Under the pieces are notes generated by a model, which was not told the origin of the DNA, made no database searches, and was given only the letters and a program-made list of their open reading frames with translations. Shown here one piece after another: positions 38,801 to 48,124 of a stretch of DNA of 64,000 nt; the first letter of the stretch is position 1, and each line of letters starts with the position of its first letter. The translations under genes and the position numbers were made by a program. Source of the DNA: Sporisorium sorghi. Taxonomy: Eukaryota; Basidiomycota; Ustilaginomycetes; Ustilaginales; Ustilaginaceae. The stretch lies in the NCBI GenBank assembly GCA_023212695.1, contig JALCCG010000068.1:1-64000 (forward strand), given 5' to 3'.

Positions 38801-39974
38801 TGTGGTCGAGGACAGCAACCCGTCGCCTCCCGGTCTGCACGCCGAGAGCATCATCATCACGACGGCTTCGCGCGAGGTCAAAATCAGCGCACCCAACCGC
38901 GAGCGACACGAAGCCTGGCTCGCTGCGCTCGAGTATCTGGTGCATCGCCCGACGATCCAGGATGCGACGGTGATTGCGAGCAACGCGGCACCGGAGCTGA
39001 TGAGCGATGCCGAGAACGACCCGACGCTGATCACGCGCAGTGTGGGGCGTCGAGCCAAGCCGCGCGCCTCGGCGGCGACGCTGGGAAGCGCCTCGGTGAC
39101 GGGATCGCGGCGGCTGTCGGCGCAGCGCAGCTTTCTGACGCGTCGATCGTCCGACCACGCTCTGCGCAACGAGTCGACACCGCGTCGACGCGGCAGCATT
39201 GGCGCACAGAGCGTGCTCTACCCCTCGTTGGGCAAGCGACGCGATGTAGCGGCCAAGGAGTGGCTTCAGCAGCACGAGCACGACCGTGAGATGTCGGTCT
39301 CAATGAGCCCGAGCCGCAGCGTGCGCAACGGCATCTACTCTGCCAGTGTCCGCAGTGGTGATGCGGAAGTGGACGATTTCGAGCTGCTGGATCTGACGGC
39401 TACGCAGTCGCCTTTGCGGCGGGCGCTGGCGAACGACGATCCGCGGCTGAAGACGGCGGAGCAGATGCTGGAGGAGGACGAGCCGGAGGACTGGGATGGG
39501 CTGACCAACGTGCGCGCGTGCTGCGATGGCAAGCACGACGTTGGCTCGCTTGCCCATCATCATCATCACAGCCAGGCGGGCTCAACGAGCGCGAGCCGCA
39601 AGTCATCGCGCATCCATCGGCGCGAGTCGAGCGGCGGCTCGCGCTTGTCGTCCATCGGTTTGAAGTCAAAACTGGACGCGGCGGTCAAAGCAGCTGAAGA
39701 GCGCGAGCAGCAGCAGGTGCCTCCGGTGCCGCGGCTGCCTGCGTCGCTCCTGCCCAGCGGCACGGCGCTCGGGATCAACAAGCTGCAGGGCCGCGAGAGC
39801 ACCGACAGCACTGCGTCGGCGGCGGCTGGGGGTGAGGGCGCGACGGACGAGCTGAGCGTGTTGACGGCCGGACGCCCTGCGAGCGCGTTGTCGCTGACCG
39901 GGCCAAGTTATGGACAGCGGCTGGAGCAGATTCGGAAAGCTAGGCAGTCGGCGGGTAGTTCGAGTGGGCGATGA
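32892..39974 (+). CDS. NUM1: Num1/ApsA/Mcp5-like cortical anchor with coiled coils and PH domain
   Basis: Single exon, 2360 residues. Num1, ApsA and Mcp5 sit at the cell cortex through a C-terminal PH domain that binds phosphoinositides; they anchor dynein for nuclear and spindle positioning and, in yeast, mitochondria. Here residues 1-130 are Pro/Ser-rich. A first coiled coil covers about 135-470, including RSVRERLQVLREENETQVN, typical of the ApsA N-terminus. An acidic Ser-rich hinge follows. A very long Ala/Glu/Gln/His coiled coil spans about 790-1545 with recurring 11- to 14-residue units such as HKAAIESIHKEH and repeated EEQL-ERE-LQQQ. A Pro/Ser-rich region then leads to the Mcp5-type PH domain at about 1896-2020 (IHAITQTMIGEYMYKYTRK and RHRRYFWLHPYTKMLYW). 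The last 340 residues are basic and serine-rich. The ATG is in AxxATGG context. Confidence is high for the PH-Mcp5 family. Confidence 0.92.
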   Translation: MDPSGPDGSSEGLFEGNLPPSPSPASRLTYPASPKDMPTSSHLAFRPPPRPGSSMRKGRKSDFNTPAPPPLPTAPMPTYEHRPLTDSTNFGSHHNRLSDANLLSSPSRSTSRSGASGQTSRPSSQNGKTVDLTRSVRERLQVLREENETQVNSAGLLGQGLLGLRTKIESLMDELAEELSAAEDHSEDSHGDKPANARIRDLSERIEAEIEDLEMQKQKLFSDITVHSVEVASGNLADTSMFSLSETPSKASRVADAIRNLTATPGKSPAAPTGTTPRQTDRRSRNAAARQAKADTDLINEIQAGLVQEVRRLQGLLKERDDQRVSLERSHAELEKQLDQYKPRVIQMTETEDALKQENWDLNVSKQNLEEQLSEIKSTLKKAELDNLRLNKEIGKARETVDSQRLQIDGHVAEIERLNKTRETEIALARRERAGMQRDVSDLQSELQKLRNQQLHEQTAVSRSVSHSFMSDAANDENADADALAARLRAASGEAPRSPGDSIYSADGAVLSPLGNRLGRDKETQDLRAKLALAQRKAGKDAAEKRRVREKNAELAKLLVKAGVKVPQGLDDDAETSEDEELHWLDENEAHSPSAKRLSHIRVSRPASMRPRLGRKMGTVSSNSTDSIIEYAEFEDDSNTRTPAAPDDASPSRASLDGMDPAFADIDRADPANVSVDSAASRNAPRGHRSRPSIGSSPLARNALLPQEADEQESPSSQRVLPKGGRRSGATVRPASAVFEPSALGSELGGLAAELEAQAGAPELFEASMQTDEMPDLVAPALAKRDEQHKAAIESIHKEHASVIESIHAEHAAKISTLQGQHAEAIDTLKKKYDNEIDALSACHEKSLTAKDESHAAALESALAERAKVHDAAIAEARSRHSRALAEQVAASSAALAAAVASHKTSTEDFERKVKEEKELKEASHTFALSQKDRQHKETLDALEASHAEALQDLRNEHQQLLAIREKALEEADAQLAERERASNELIASHAAEVASLKQQHQDALAQHDKAIKELSELHASAVAALQERHREEVAKHQDSNRDLAASHASELATLQDGHRAKLDEHEKSVKELSASHVAAVAALEQGHRQALATRDAELESAKKELDVRSKELDARNQELATRTQELNSAKAEIDELQKSIASLRAETGQLKQQLAELQKSHTAAERELSETKSSLDMVNEKVRRQEETARELSRQREAEATAAAAAVAARSEALTATEAQKEQFEAAHAVAVAQKERQHQDAVKELEDRHATAVASIRAEHKQALESRDEAVHTHKQLVAQREQELDAKRTELQKAVAQVQSLEQQLVREREQASEQQRDEVDKVQAQVKTLEEQLVAERERALQQQQTEVQKVQAQVRQLEEQLASERGLALQQQSTEAQKVQARVQSLEQQLIDERQRALEEQRSEVAKVQVQVQALEQQIVKLQEDANTSQQSRSMAETNLKQAQTDHSALQKQHDEVKATVASLQSKVRYLESSIAAQRSSTEQNRLASDKGLQTIQSALNTAQKKVREQEATIAKAEAAAAAALATAAAAEAQLLAKNEAVTDTENEGDDFKDAVEATDAAATEADEAAASPKAPAVEMKESSCQTDDEAWQLFQQQRQQQALAAAAVLQPTSESLAAQNNLITLGGARSANRARDSVGTFGGDRASSPATVLYGADAFSSHNQSRRPSADSTWSRHTDRAASEAIPSVPPLPDKTKAPIMSMPPPPSMPPPSSLKRNQAPPRPTSPPPADLLTRAQQIHLQVPPGSSEHPRSVSRASGRSGPPPSAYPSSSRARQQSSGTGSLRSRTYSNDSTNPQPLDGSIYANLTSGRKSISSRKSVARRPAAGPRQSSAASFVSDVTSEVSRRLSMMSSAASDADAGDETFVVRGPGAAGGKAGQRGLAGFGADSTDPAIIHAITQTMIGEYMYKYTRKSMGRGGHSDKRHRRYFWLHPYTKMLYWTISDPGGAKVSEGTSKSAPIEGVRVVEDSNPSPPGLHAESIIITTASREVKISAPNRERHEAWLAALEYLVHRPTIQDATVIASNAAPELMSDAENDPTLITRSVGRRAKPRASAATLGSASVTGSRRLSAQRSFLTRRSSDHALRNESTPRRRGSIGAQSVLYPSLGKRRDVAAKEWLQQHEHDREMSVSMSPSRSVRNGIYSASVRSGDAEVDDFELLDLTATQSPLRRALANDDPRLKTAEQMLEEDEPEDWDGLTNVRACCDGKHDVGSLAHHHHHSQAGSTSASRKSSRIHRRESSGGSRLSSIGLKSKLDAAVKAAEEREQQQVPPVPRLPASLLPSGTALGINKLQGRESTDSTASAAAGGEGATDELSVLTAGRPASALSLTGPSYGQRLEQIRKARQSAGSSSGR

Positions 39975-41656
39975 AAAGATGCTTTGCACGGGCTAGTATA
40001 GATTGCGAGAATGCTACGAGTTTCACGTTTGGCGCCGTGTGACAATGAGCGTGGCTGCGAGTTGGGCGTGTCGACCGGCTTGCTTGCTCGACCCTTGCCT
40101 CTTTCGAACGGGTAAGACGAAGCAGAAGGCATCCACAACGAACCATGACCATCAACCGAATGCTGGGAGTAACGCGGCGGACATCTAACCCTTCTGGCTC
40201 TGGCTTCTGAAGCCGCAGTCAACACAACCGACTGCTGTGGCTCGCGGGTGGGAGCGAGCAACACGAACCTCACGCATCTTGGCGCGAGTTGAGCTCGCGA
40301 TTAGCCGCCCGTCCGCGGTCGTGGCGCCTCGAAACTCCGCTGCAACTCGTTTTCCTGCGAGAAATTCCTATTGTCTGAAAGAGTGCTGATTCTTCATTTC
40401 ATGTCGCTTGCTTTTTGTCCATCCATCTGTCCCCGCCTGCGAACGCACGCTCAGATCGCAATGAAGTGTGTCTCGAAAGGCATGTGGCCTCGGTGGGTCG
40501 GGGATCACGAGGCAGACAGCGAGATCTGGCAGGATGAGCTGCGTTCGCTGCTCGCATGAGGCTATCAAGAGTCTATCCACCGCAACGCAACATTTGGCTT
40601 CACGCCTTGAGCAAACAGCGTAAGAGGGAGACTTGGGCACAACCAAGACAGTCGGGGCGAGCTCAAAAACCAAGCTAAGCTAACGGTGCCTGAGCGGCGC
40701 CAAATTTGCAACACGCGCGAGCTTGCCAGTCGAGACGCGTTGAAGACGCAGAGGAAGCACAAATTGGCTCATTTTGGCAAGAAGGGCGGCTTGAGCACGA
40801 GAGCAGTCATCCCGCCCCGCCCGACTGACTCGTCCGTCCGTCCGTCCGTCCGTCCATCTGCCCGTCCGCCCACTTTCGGCAAAGCAAAAGCAAGAAATTG
40901 AGAGAGCCTTTTTGCACTGATGGACTGCCCGATTCGACTGTTTCTTGAGAGAGTGACTGCCGAACTGCTTACATTGAATCTCTCTGCGTCGACATGGCTT
41001 CCTCGTTGCTCGTTCCTTGTCGTCGTCGTCGTCGTCGTCGTCGTTAGCTCTCGTCGCTGCCTCTCTTTTCATCCACTACCTTCTTCTTCTTCTTCTTCTT
41101 CTTCTTCTTCTTTTTCTTTGCGGCCCACATCACCATCCCTTTCATATCTGCCTCTGCATCCGTCGTTTCCGGCAGTTCATCTTTGGATCCCACACATCCA
41201 TCCGCCACCCCACCTTTCTTGCTCACCATCCAAGCAAAATTTGCTCATTTGCTGCCGCTCTGCCGCTCTTGCCTATCGATTGCAAAGCTGTGCTAGCTCG
41301 ATTGGTTCCTTCCGTCTGCCTCTTGCTCGCCTCACTGGTCTCGCCTCACCACGATCTATCACGCAGCCACCGCCGCGCTTTCATTTACGATAGCCATCTG
41401 CAGCGCCTTTGGGGCTTGTAACTGTACATCCACCCGAGTCGGTTTCGTTCTCGCAGTCTCACCAGGTGTAGCAGACATCTTGCTCGTCTCTGGTCTACTC
41501 TCACCTCGACATCAAGATCAAAAGCCTCGTCGTCCTCTGCGGACTCATTTTGCACTACGCCATCCTCACTACCATTCTCACGCATCTACATGATCAAATA
41601 CTTTGGCTCTCAATCCTCTTGACATTCAGCCACTAGCTGGCTTTCTACGACCCACA
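39975..41656. other. NUM1-like to SKN7-like intergenic region
   Basis: About 1.7 kb with no supported gene but dense simple repeats: (CGTC)n at 40831-40855, (GTC)9 at 41019-41045 and (TTC)11 at about 41081-41113. Frames across the repeats encode poly-Val, poly-Ser or poly-Leu and are not credible. The last 400 bases probably form the SKN7 leader. Confidence 0.6.
41019..41113. repeat. Adjacent (GTC)n and (TTC)n trinucleotide repeats
   Basis: A GTC tract of nine units is followed within 40 bases by a pyrimidine-only TTC tract of about eleven units. Both are non-coding. Confidence 0.85.
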
Positions 41657-44600
41657 ATGTCGAATCATCAAAACTGGCACGACCAGCAGCCTCAGTACTC
41701 AGGCCCACCGCAGCAGCGACACCATTCCAACATGGATCCATACGCCGGCCCATCGCCTTCCTCCCAGCAGCCTCCTCCTTACTCCAACGCGCCACACTCG
41801 GGCAACTATCCACAAGCACACCTCCCACCTCCCGTCGGTCGTCATCCATCTCAGCAGCAACAGCAACAGCAGCAATGGGGCTCCTCCAGTGGATCGCAGG
41901 AGTTCGGAGGTCCCAGCCCGAGCAACTCCAACCCGCGTTCTTCCGGCCCTTATCCTTCCGGTTTCGACATGTCGCCCCCCAACATGGCCAACTCCAACAG
42001 TCCCATGCGACAGCACGGCAACCACACCTCGCCCTACGCATCCCAATCCAACTATGGTCCGCCTCCACAGCATGGCCCCTCCGATCCGCAGATGCATCCA
42101 GGCGCAAGAGCTGGCGGGCCTCCGCAGTACGACAATCCGCCCAGCCACGCTCCCACAGGCGGCGGCGGCGGCGGCGGCGGCGGTTACCCACATCCTCACC
42201 ATCCCTCGTCGCAACCACCACAGAACATGCCGCCTCATCAGCAGCAGCAACAGCAATCGCTTGCACCGCCATCCCAACATCACTCGCATCCTTCCCAGCA
42301 GCAGCAGCAGCAGCAGCACTGGAACAACGGCCCCGGCCACCTCCCCTCGGTGCTCCAGCCTCAGTCTCTACCTCCACCCTCCGGCGGTCCAGGTGCGATG
42401 CGTGGCCCAGGCGGCGCACCTCCTCCCGCCCATGCATTGGATCGACCCTTTGGTGGCTCCTTCCCTAAGCAGGAGGATGACCTCGACGATGATGACGACT
42501 ACGATGGCAAGGGCAAAGGTCGCGCCGGCGATGGAAGCCAGACCGCCAACAAGGGCACCAGCGACTTTGTCAAGAAGCTCTTCAGCATGCTCGATGACAA
42601 GGCCTACGAATCCGTTGTCGCATGGTCTCCCTCTGGCGAAAGCTTCATCGTCAAGGACATGAACGATTTCACAAAGCACGTCCTTCCGCGCAACTTTCGC
42701 CATTCCAACTTTGCCAGTTTCGTCCGTCAGCTCAACAAGTACGACTTCCACAAGGTCAAGAACCCCGAGGATGGTTCGGGCACCGTCGGCGAGCACGTGT
42801 GGGAGTTTCAGCACCCTGACTTTGTGCGTGGCCGCGAGGATCTGCTCGAGAACGTCAAGCGCAAGATCCCCGCCAAGAAGAAGCCCAACCTCAAAGGCGG
42901 CGCGCTCGATGCAGATCGCGACGACAGCCCATCCGCGCCGCTACCCACCATCGACACCCAGGACAGGCCCGGAGAGTCGTATGCCGATCTCAAGGCGCAG
43001 GTGGCTCACTTGACAGCTGTGCAAGACCAGATGCAGAACCACGTCCTTGCGCTCACCAAGCAGTACCAGGGCGTCATCGGAGAGATGCTCACGTTCCAGC
43101 GCAACATGGTGCAGCAGGATCAGCTCATGCAGAACCTCATTCAGTACCTTATGAATTTGGAGCAGGACCGACGCGTCGATGCCGGCCTTGATCAACCATC
43201 ATCAGCTGCGGCGTTTTTGTCTCAGACTGGTGCCGGTGCTGGTGACAACCACGCTTCCAATGACGGCTCCTACCTGCCTCCAGGCGTGCAGGGTTCGTAC
43301 GGCATGGCACGCATCAACGAATCGTCGCATAGGCCGCCTGCCGATACCTCCAACAGCAGCAACAACGGTAATGGCAGCAGCAGTCTTAAAGCAGCTGTGC
43401 CAACAGGTCCACATTCCGTGGGTTCGTCCGGTCCATCAGCCGATACAAATAGTAACACTACCAATGCCGGCTCATCGACCAGAATGTCTGGCATGACCAC
43501 TGCTCCTTCCACCGTAGCGCCCCTATCGCCCAAGAGCGTCGCTTCGCCGCTCGATGGCAATGCTGGAAAGACGCCGGAAATGTCGCAAACGCTGAGCAAC
43601 CCTTTGGCACCGATGCTGATGCAACCTCCTCATCTCGACGACTCGGGCAGACGCAATTCGAACCTGTCATCGCTTCGCATGTTCCACGGCGGCGCAGATG
43701 CCAGCAATGGTCCTGGAAGCAGCAGCAGCCACAGCAACAACATGCCCAAACTCGAATCTCGCACCACCTCGTACGACAGCAGCAGAGGCAGAGACACTCC
43801 TTCGCAGTCCGCTTCCGCATCCGCCGAACCCAACAGGAACAACAACGGCCCCGCGGGTGCCGACGGCGCATCGGCGACGAACAACAACGGCAGCAACCAT
43901 TCGAACAAGCTCCTGCGTCCGCGTCGACCCACGCTCGTGCCTGGCTGGGCGGTGCCTCCGCGTGTCCTGTTGGTGGACGACGACGAGGTGTGTCGACGAC
44001 TGTCGTCCAAGTTCTTGCAGGTGTTTGGCTGTTCGATCGACTATGCCGCCGACAGCATGACGGCGGTCAACAAGATGAACCAGGAAAAGTACGACTTGGT
44101 GCTGATGGACATTGTCATGCCCAACCTCGACGGCATGTCTGCCACCTCCTTGATCCGACAGTTTGATCCGAGCACGCCCATCATCAGCATGACGAGCAAC
44201 TCGGGGCCGAGCGAGCTGATCAACTACATGTCGAGCGGCATGACCGACATCCTGCCCAAGCCTTTCACCAAGGAAGGGCTGCTGAATATGCTCGAGAAGC
44301 ACCTGCTTCATTTGAAGGCGGCGCAGCGCGAGCACCGTGCGGCGTCGACGGACCAGGGTGGTGCGGTGGGGCACATGGCTGCACCTGGCGCTGCAGCGGG
44401 TGGAGCGGGTGGTATGAAGAGTGGAGGAGGTGGAGTGTCTCCGCCTCCGCCAAACCACGTCGGAGCGGGCAGCACGCCAAGCAACGGCGGTCTGACAGGC
44501 GCCGAGAGCGACGGCGTCAACCCGCTCGCCGGCATGGGGTTCACGGACGAAGAGTACGTCGCCATGCTGCAGAACCTCATTGCTGCAGGTACGGGTGATG

Positions 44601-44890
44601 AGCAGCTCGCCAGCGCGCTGTTTGGCAATGACTTTGCTTCGGACAATACGCCTTCGCGCAGCGGTGGTGAGCTCGGCGGACATGGTAGCAATGGCAATGC
44701 GAGGAACAGCCCGTACGAAGCTGGTGGTGGTGGCGGAGCGGGACTGAAGCGCTCTGCGTCAAACTCGGAGGACGTGTCGGGTATGCGCACCAGTCATGGT
44801 GGTATGTCTCATCACCAGCAGCAGCAACAGCAGCAGCACGGTGCGCCGGCGGAGGCCAACAAGCGCGGTCGCTTTGGCGAGATGTCGTAG
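41657..44890 (+). CDS. SKN7: SKN7-type HSF-domain response regulator
   Basis: Single exon, 1077 residues. Skn7 is a nuclear transcription factor that combines an HSF-type DNA-binding domain with a two-component receiver domain and serves oxidative, osmotic and cell-wall stress responses downstream of Sln1-type phosphorelay. The HSF domain is at about 300-405 (TSDFVKKLFSMLDD, FRHSNFASFVRQLNKYDFHK). A coiled coil for oligomerisation follows near 435-510. The receiver domain is at about 769-883: RVLLVDDDEV with acidic pocket, phospho-acceptor Asp818 in LVLMDIVMPNLDG, SMTSN and the KPF lysine. Linkers are rich in Gln, Pro, Asn, Ser and Gly, making the protein much longer than yeast Skn7 (about 620 residues). 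The first ATG is taken; the frame upstream uses only TTG. It converges with the TFIP11-like gene (186 bp). Confidence 0.95.
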   Translation: MSNHQNWHDQQPQYSGPPQQRHHSNMDPYAGPSPSSQQPPPYSNAPHSGNYPQAHLPPPVGRHPSQQQQQQQQWGSSSGSQEFGGPSPSNSNPRSSGPYPSGFDMSPPNMANSNSPMRQHGNHTSPYASQSNYGPPPQHGPSDPQMHPGARAGGPPQYDNPPSHAPTGGGGGGGGGYPHPHHPSSQPPQNMPPHQQQQQQSLAPPSQHHSHPSQQQQQQQHWNNGPGHLPSVLQPQSLPPPSGGPGAMRGPGGAPPPAHALDRPFGGSFPKQEDDLDDDDDYDGKGKGRAGDGSQTANKGTSDFVKKLFSMLDDKAYESVVAWSPSGESFIVKDMNDFTKHVLPRNFRHSNFASFVRQLNKYDFHKVKNPEDGSGTVGEHVWEFQHPDFVRGREDLLENVKRKIPAKKKPNLKGGALDADRDDSPSAPLPTIDTQDRPGESYADLKAQVAHLTAVQDQMQNHVLALTKQYQGVIGEMLTFQRNMVQQDQLMQNLIQYLMNLEQDRRVDAGLDQPSSAAAFLSQTGAGAGDNHASNDGSYLPPGVQGSYGMARINESSHRPPADTSNSSNNGNGSSSLKAAVPTGPHSVGSSGPSADTNSNTTNAGSSTRMSGMTTAPSTVAPLSPKSVASPLDGNAGKTPEMSQTLSNPLAPMLMQPPHLDDSGRRNSNLSSLRMFHGGADASNGPGSSSSHSNNMPKLESRTTSYDSSRGRDTPSQSASASAEPNRNNNGPAGADGASATNNNGSNHSNKLLRPRRPTLVPGWAVPPRVLLVDDDEVCRRLSSKFLQVFGCSIDYAADSMTAVNKMNQEKYDLVLMDIVMPNLDGMSATSLIRQFDPSTPIISMTSNSGPSELINYMSSGMTDILPKPFTKEGLLNMLEKHLLHLKAAQREHRAASTDQGGAVGHMAAPGAAAGGAGGMKSGGGGVSPPPPNHVGAGSTPSNGGLTGAESDGVNPLAGMGFTDEEYVAMLQNLIAAGTGDEQLASALFGNDFASDNTPSRSGGELGGHGSNGNARNSPYEAGGGGGAGLKRSASNSEDVSGMRTSHGGMSHHQQQQQQQHGAPAEANKRGRFGEMS

Positions 44891-45076
44891 CTCACCAATC
44901 GAAGAACGCTCTCTTGCTCTTGGGCTTCTTTTCTCTCTCTCTCTCTGTCTCTCTCTCGTGTGTAACTGTACCCCACCTCGTGTATCTATACAACCTCTAT
45001 TCGGGCGGCACAATTCTGCTTGGTCAAAACAATGGATCTGCATTCTTCCCCCTTACCGCACCCCCCCCGCCCGACA

Positions 45077-48000
45077 TCACCCCTTGAGCGACTGCACGAG
45101 CTGCGCAATCGACACAGGCACCCACACCTTACCCGCTTGCTGCTGGAAAACCACATCGTCCTCAATATACACCAGCGTCGACTTGGCGCCGTTCTTGCCC
45201 GTAGCAGAGGCGGAGACGCGCCAGACGGTGGCGGTCGTCATGGGGCCCGTGGGGTGCACCTGGGACGTTTTGAAGAGGAACAGGTCGTGCAGGGCGAGGT
45301 GGTCGGAGAGGACGTTGCGGAAGGAGGTTTTTTCGTCGCCTGTCGCTGCTGTTGATGGGGTGGAGCGCGGGGGGTCGACTTGCGAGCGAGGCGGGGTGAA
45401 TAATGGCGGCTGGAGGAGATGTCGTTTGGCAGGCATGTCTAGCGCTGTATTGATCAGGTCTAGTCCGGCGGCAAAGCCGATGTTGACCAGATGAGCCGCA
45501 TCCTCGACTTCGTCTGCGCGCACCAGCTGCGAGTCGTGCACCCACCACCGGCGCCAGAACTCGTACCATCCCACAACACCCGCCCACCCGCTCGGAGGAA
45601 CGTCCCGCAACCACGCGCACAGCACCTCGAGCCACTTCGGAAACACCGCGAGCGCAAGCACGCGCAGCAGCACCGACCGGCGCACCACGCCTTTCCACTG
45701 CAGCACCGCCTCCAACACCGCCATATCCTGCTCCTCCGCCCTCCTGCCGATGCTGAGCCTGGTCAAGTGCGACGCGAGGCGCGGCACGACCGTCGAGAGC
45801 AGCAGCGCGTCCCACTCCTCCACGCCGACGTGGTGCGCGTAGAAACGGCGCCACTCGCCCAACCCCTTCCCAGGACCGCTGGCGACACTGCATACGCGGA
45901 GTGCGGAGCGCAGCCGCCGCCGCGCCTCGGCCAGCACGTCGTCCAGCCGCTGCACGCCCAACAGGGGCAGCCAGGGAAATACGACGTGCTCCAGCCCCCA
46001 CTTGCACGCGCGCGGCTCCCACGCCGCAATGCTCCGCCGCACCGCAGGCAGCACCAGCTGCTCGACGACGTTGTCCGAGATGAAGCGCGGGAGAAGCGGT
46101 TGCCAGGTTTCGAAGAGGGTGATGGCCGAGGAGGGGTGGTGCGGCTTCCAGTCGGCGGTGAGGGCGGTGCGGATGGGCGGTAGCCAGAGGGTCCAGAGGA
46201 GTGATTCGTACGGTGTCATTGTTGCAGCGCCGGCGGAGGTGGTGGAAGACAGTGAGTCATGCATGCGCAGCAGCGGCTTCCACGCGGCCAGATACGCCGT
46301 GGTCAGCGTGGGATGCTTGAGCGGCTTCCATCCGGACCACAGCTTGCTGAGCACCGGAGCAATCGCCCCAACCACCGCCTCGTCCAGCCCCAACTCCGCC
46401 ACCTCGTCCCCGTACTCGCGCGCAAGCTGCTCGATCACCGGCGTAAACTCTGCCAGCACGCTCTCCTCACCACCGCTCCCCACACGCATCGAGATCGCCT
46501 CCAACCGCTTCACCACCACCAGCACCCCTCTCACCCTCACCAGCTTCGTCTCCTCCACAATCTTCTTCCGCTGCGCCACCTCAGCCTCCCTCGCCAACCA
46601 CCGGCGCCGATCGCGAATCTGCACACCCTCCCTCGCCAGCGCCGCCAGCGTCTGCGCATTCGTCTCGCAAACCAACCCCAAATTGTGCCGCAGCTCCGGC
46701 AGCTGCTCCACCTCCTTCGCTGACGGCACGCCCTTCCTACCCAACACCGCCGCAAGGTCCGACACCTCGCGCATCCCCCCGCTGCTGCTCGCATCGTAGA
46801 TCTTGCCCACCGCCGCGTGTGTCGCTGGCAGCCCGCCGATCTCAGCGATGATCTGGTCGTACGTCCGGTGCTCCACCTTGGGTTTACGCGGTTTCTTCTC
46901 CCTGCTCGTCCATGCGCGCTCCTCTTTCTTTTTGCCGCTCTTGGAGCGCTCCTGCTTGCGACGTGTTGGGCGCTCGTCTTCGTCGCTCGAGACAGCCTCG
47001 CCCCGACGCCGCGCCTCGTCTTTCGCCTGCTTGGGTTTTTCTTTGAGCCCGCCGTACGCGATACCGGCGCGCTCGGGCCGCAGCTGTACCTCGATCGGGT
47101 TGACGATGCCCTGCCCGGACTTGCCCAGGCCGCCGCCCGTCCAGCCCATGGATGCGAGGTAGGCGGACGGGTCGAACTTGCTGCCGAACTTGATGCTCGT
47201 TTTGGGGATCGAGGTGGGTTGGGGTTTCGAAGAGCGTTGGAACGCGGACGAGGGTGCGACAGGCCGCGGTGGCGCGGAGAAGGACGTTGGTAGACCCGCA
47301 GCTGACATGGCGTCGACCTCGACTGCAGTGGTGTCGTTCGCATCGCCTGTCGAGGACTGCGCCGCAGCGGCAGGTATCGGCTCTGATTCAGAAGGTTGAG
47401 CAGCTGCGTCCGACGTGACGTTGTGCGGCGGAACACTCGTGTCAGAAGGCTTGGCGGCACCGGCAGAGACAAACATGGAGAGCGAGGTGAGGCCGCTCTT
47501 GCGTGAAGACGGACCTGCTTCTGCGTTGCTTGCGTTGCTTGCGTTGCTTGCGTTGCTTGCGTTGCTGCCGATGCCGGCTCGTGCGCCTATGCCTGCTCGT
47601 GCGGGTTTCTTTGCTGGTCGTGGTTCTCGTGGCTCACTCGGCTCTCGTTGTGCGGTCGATCCAATGCCTTGGCGAGTGGAGAAGAACGATGCCGGTTGGA
47701 AGTCGTCCTCCTCCTCTTCACCTTCTGATTGTCGTGCATTGCCCTCGTCTTCGGACACTTTCGAGCTCGATCCTTCATCCGACATCTCGTTCTCTGCCAT
47801 TCCTTCGTCCACTGCCGCCTTCGACGTCGAAGCAGGCACAAACGCCTGCCCAGCCCTATAGTCGATCTTCCTGCCCCTTGCATCCCTCGCACGAAGCGTT
47901 CTCCCCGCTCCGCCTTCCTCTTCATTGGCATCGTCGTCACCAAAACTTCCATAGATAGCCTGGTCCTTGGTCCTGCGCATCCTCTTGCGCATCGGCTGGC

Positions 48001-48124
48001 GTGCAAATCCCAGACCTGAGCCCGAGTCTACATCGCCGTCGTCGTCCAGCTGGAAATCGGATTCGGAGCTGGTGTCAGAGTCGTGGTCGAGCTGGTCGAG
48101 CGGATGGTGCTTCCGCCTCGCCAT
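45077..48124 (-). CDS. TFIP11/Ntr1-type G-patch spliceosome disassembly factor
   Basis: Single exon, 1015 residues. TFIP11 (yeast Ntr1/Spp382) activates the helicase Prp43 to release the intron lariat and dismantle the spliceosome. The N-terminal third is acidic and Ser-rich, with the TIP N-terminal pattern FQLDDDGDVDSGSG. The G-patch lies at about 320-362: YLASMGWTGGGLGKSGQGIV then PIEVQLRPERAGIAYGG. The remaining part is a GCFC-like helical domain (LPELRHNLGLVCETN, ISMRVGSGGEE, LWSGWKPLKHPTLTTAYLAAWKPLLR) and a C-terminal domain with MPAKRHLLQPPLF and FLFKTSQVHPTGP. A nine-base repeat at 47523-47567 encodes consecutive Ala-Ser-Asn units. It is head-to-head with the DSC1-like gene (304 bp between ATGs). 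Confidence 0.9.
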   Translation of the reverse strand: MARRKHHPLDQLDHDSDTSSESDFQLDDDGDVDSGSGLGFARQPMRKRMRRTKDQAIYGSFGDDDANEEEGGAGRTLRARDARGRKIDYRAGQAFVPASTSKAAVDEGMAENEMSDEGSSSKVSEDEGNARQSEGEEEEDDFQPASFFSTRQGIGSTAQREPSEPREPRPAKKPARAGIGARAGIGSNASNASNASNASNAEAGPSSRKSGLTSLSMFVSAGAAKPSDTSVPPHNVTSDAAAQPSESEPIPAAAAQSSTGDANDTTAVEVDAMSAAGLPTSFSAPPRPVAPSSAFQRSSKPQPTSIPKTSIKFGSKFDPSAYLASMGWTGGGLGKSGQGIVNPIEVQLRPERAGIAYGGLKEKPKQAKDEARRRGEAVSSDEDERPTRRKQERSKSGKKKEERAWTSREKKPRKPKVEHRTYDQIIAEIGGLPATHAAVGKIYDASSSGGMREVSDLAAVLGRKGVPSAKEVEQLPELRHNLGLVCETNAQTLAALAREGVQIRDRRRWLAREAEVAQRKKIVEETKLVRVRGVLVVVKRLEAISMRVGSGGEESVLAEFTPVIEQLAREYGDEVAELGLDEAVVGAIAPVLSKLWSGWKPLKHPTLTTAYLAAWKPLLRMHDSLSSTTSAGAATMTPYESLLWTLWLPPIRTALTADWKPHHPSSAITLFETWQPLLPRFISDNVVEQLVLPAVRRSIAAWEPRACKWGLEHVVFPWLPLLGVQRLDDVLAEARRRLRSALRVCSVASGPGKGLGEWRRFYAHHVGVEEWDALLLSTVVPRLASHLTRLSIGRRAEEQDMAVLEAVLQWKGVVRRSVLLRVLALAVFPKWLEVLCAWLRDVPPSGWAGVVGWYEFWRRWWVHDSQLVRADEVEDAAHLVNIGFAAGLDLINTALDMPAKRHLLQPPLFTPPRSQVDPPRSTPSTAATGDEKTSFRNVLSDHLALHDLFLFKTSQVHPTGPMTTATVWRVSASATGKNGAKSTLVYIEDDVVFQQQAGKVWVPVSIAQLVQSLKG
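47523..47567 (-). repeat. Nine-base coding minisatellite (Ala-Ser-Asn)n
   Basis: Five near-perfect copies of GCGTTGCTT on the + strand lie in frame in the TFIP11-like gene and encode repeated Ala-Ser-Asn in a disordered region before the G-patch. Confidence 0.9.

Noticed and set aside
40831..41113. Tandem repeats considered as a CRISPR-like or satellite array
   Set aside because: They are simple tri- and tetranucleotide microsatellites with no spacer structure.
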